A DNA stretch of 64,000 nt from Achromobacter veterisilvae. GTDB lineage: Bacteria > Pseudomonadota > Gammaproteobacteria > Burkholderiales > Burkholderiaceae_B. This document shows, piece after piece, positions 63,817-64,000 of this stretch (position 1 is the first letter of the stretch; every line of letters starts with the position of its first letter). A model generated the notes under the pieces. The model made no database searches. It saw nothing but the letters and a program-made list of their open reading frames with translations, and was not told the DNA's origin. The DNA lies in the NCBI RefSeq assembly GCF_900496975.1, contig NZ_UFQC01000014.1:1-64000 (forward strand). Reading direction: 5' to 3'. The position numbers were made by a program, and so were the translations under genes.

Positions 63817-64000
63817 GTGCACTTCACCCATGAGCATCGCGAACTGGAGCGGACCACCCGGCGCATCATCGCCGAACACCTCGATCCGTATCTGGACGAA
63901 TGGGAGGCGGAACAGATGTTTCCCGCCCATCGCGTCATGAAGGCCTTCGGATCCGCCGGCCTGCTGGGCATAGGCAAACCCGCCGAGTACGGGGGCATGG
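63817..64000 (+). CDS. Acyl-CoA dehydrogenase, N-terminal part (partial at window end)
   Basis: The first 61 codons of an acyl-CoA dehydrogenase, starting at a GTG with GGAGG upstream. The segments HFTHEHRELERTTRRIIAEH and FPAHRVMKAFGSAGLLGIG, then PAEYGG, are the standard N-terminal helical domain. The rest lies beyond the window. Having a second dehydrogenase in the operon recalls the paired acyl-CoA dehydrogenase subunits of steroid-type pathways, but this one may also be a normal homotetramer. Confidence 0.88.
   Translation, partial: MHFTHEHRELERTTRRIIAEHLDPYLDEWEAEQMFPAHRVMKAFGSAGLLGIGKPAEYGGM

Overview
The window is high-GC DNA with very dense genes, short operons, many TctC/Bug-type periplasmic receptors and Liv-type ABC importers. 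This fits a beta-proteobacterium of the Alcaligenaceae (Bordetella/Achromobacter-like). That assignment is inferred from gene content and codon use, not from a marker gene. No rRNA, tRNA, CRISPR, transposase or phage gene was found. Almost every gene belongs to uptake or catabolism of small organic acids or polyols, or to their regulators.

Layout. 1-870: the 3' end of a proline-racemase-family gene, then a 507-bp tandem duplication that copied the 3' ends of two converging genes and a cluster of 11-base palindromes. 803-16501: a catabolic island around a GntR regulator. It holds a GMC oxidoreductase, an AroE-like dehydrogenase, a split transketolase, an iron alcohol dehydrogenase, an SDR / lambda-crystallin-type dehydrogenase / BKACE operon, and a Liv transporter operon ending in two more oxidoreductases. 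Three near-identical AT-rich palindromes mark its control regions. 16508-24245: mostly single genes (thiopurine methyltransferase, YoaK membrane protein, aldo-keto reductase with divergent AraC regulator, FAH-family hydratase with divergent LysR regulator, fatty-acid hydroxylase-like membrane protein, YdcH). 24255-28561: HMG-CoA-lyase-like, CoA-transferase and Bug operon with a divergent LysR regulator. 28579-32291: small lipoprotein and a 1112-residue autotransporter. 32451-39226: a PrpR-type sigma-54 activator divergent from prpB, an aconitase and a Bug receptor, with a clear -24/-12 promoter and no prpC.

39261-54276: a single minus-strand run of thirteen genes. In order of transcription it encodes E1 alpha, E1 beta, enoyl-CoA hydratase, E2, acyl-CoA dehydrogenase, AMP-forming acyl-CoA ligase, MmgE/PrpD protein, Liv receptor, LivH, a LivM-LivG fusion, LivF, E3 and a TetR regulator. 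Two TetR-like palindromes 20 bp apart lie just upstream of the first gene. 54504-64000: an IclR regulator, then enoyl-CoA hydratase, ADP-forming acyl-CoA synthetase and Bug on the minus strand. Divergent from them on the plus strand are an acyl-CoA dehydrogenase, PaaG-like hydratase/isomerase, cysteine-less thiolase homologue, DUF35 protein, two half-size hotdog proteins and the start of another acyl-CoA dehydrogenase. Matching operator-like motifs occur before iclR and in the divergent promoter.

The most interesting units are the self-contained import-and-oxidation operon at 39-54 kb and the IclR-linked gene set with a predicted retro-aldolase at 54-64 kb. Their substrates cannot be read from sequence alone.
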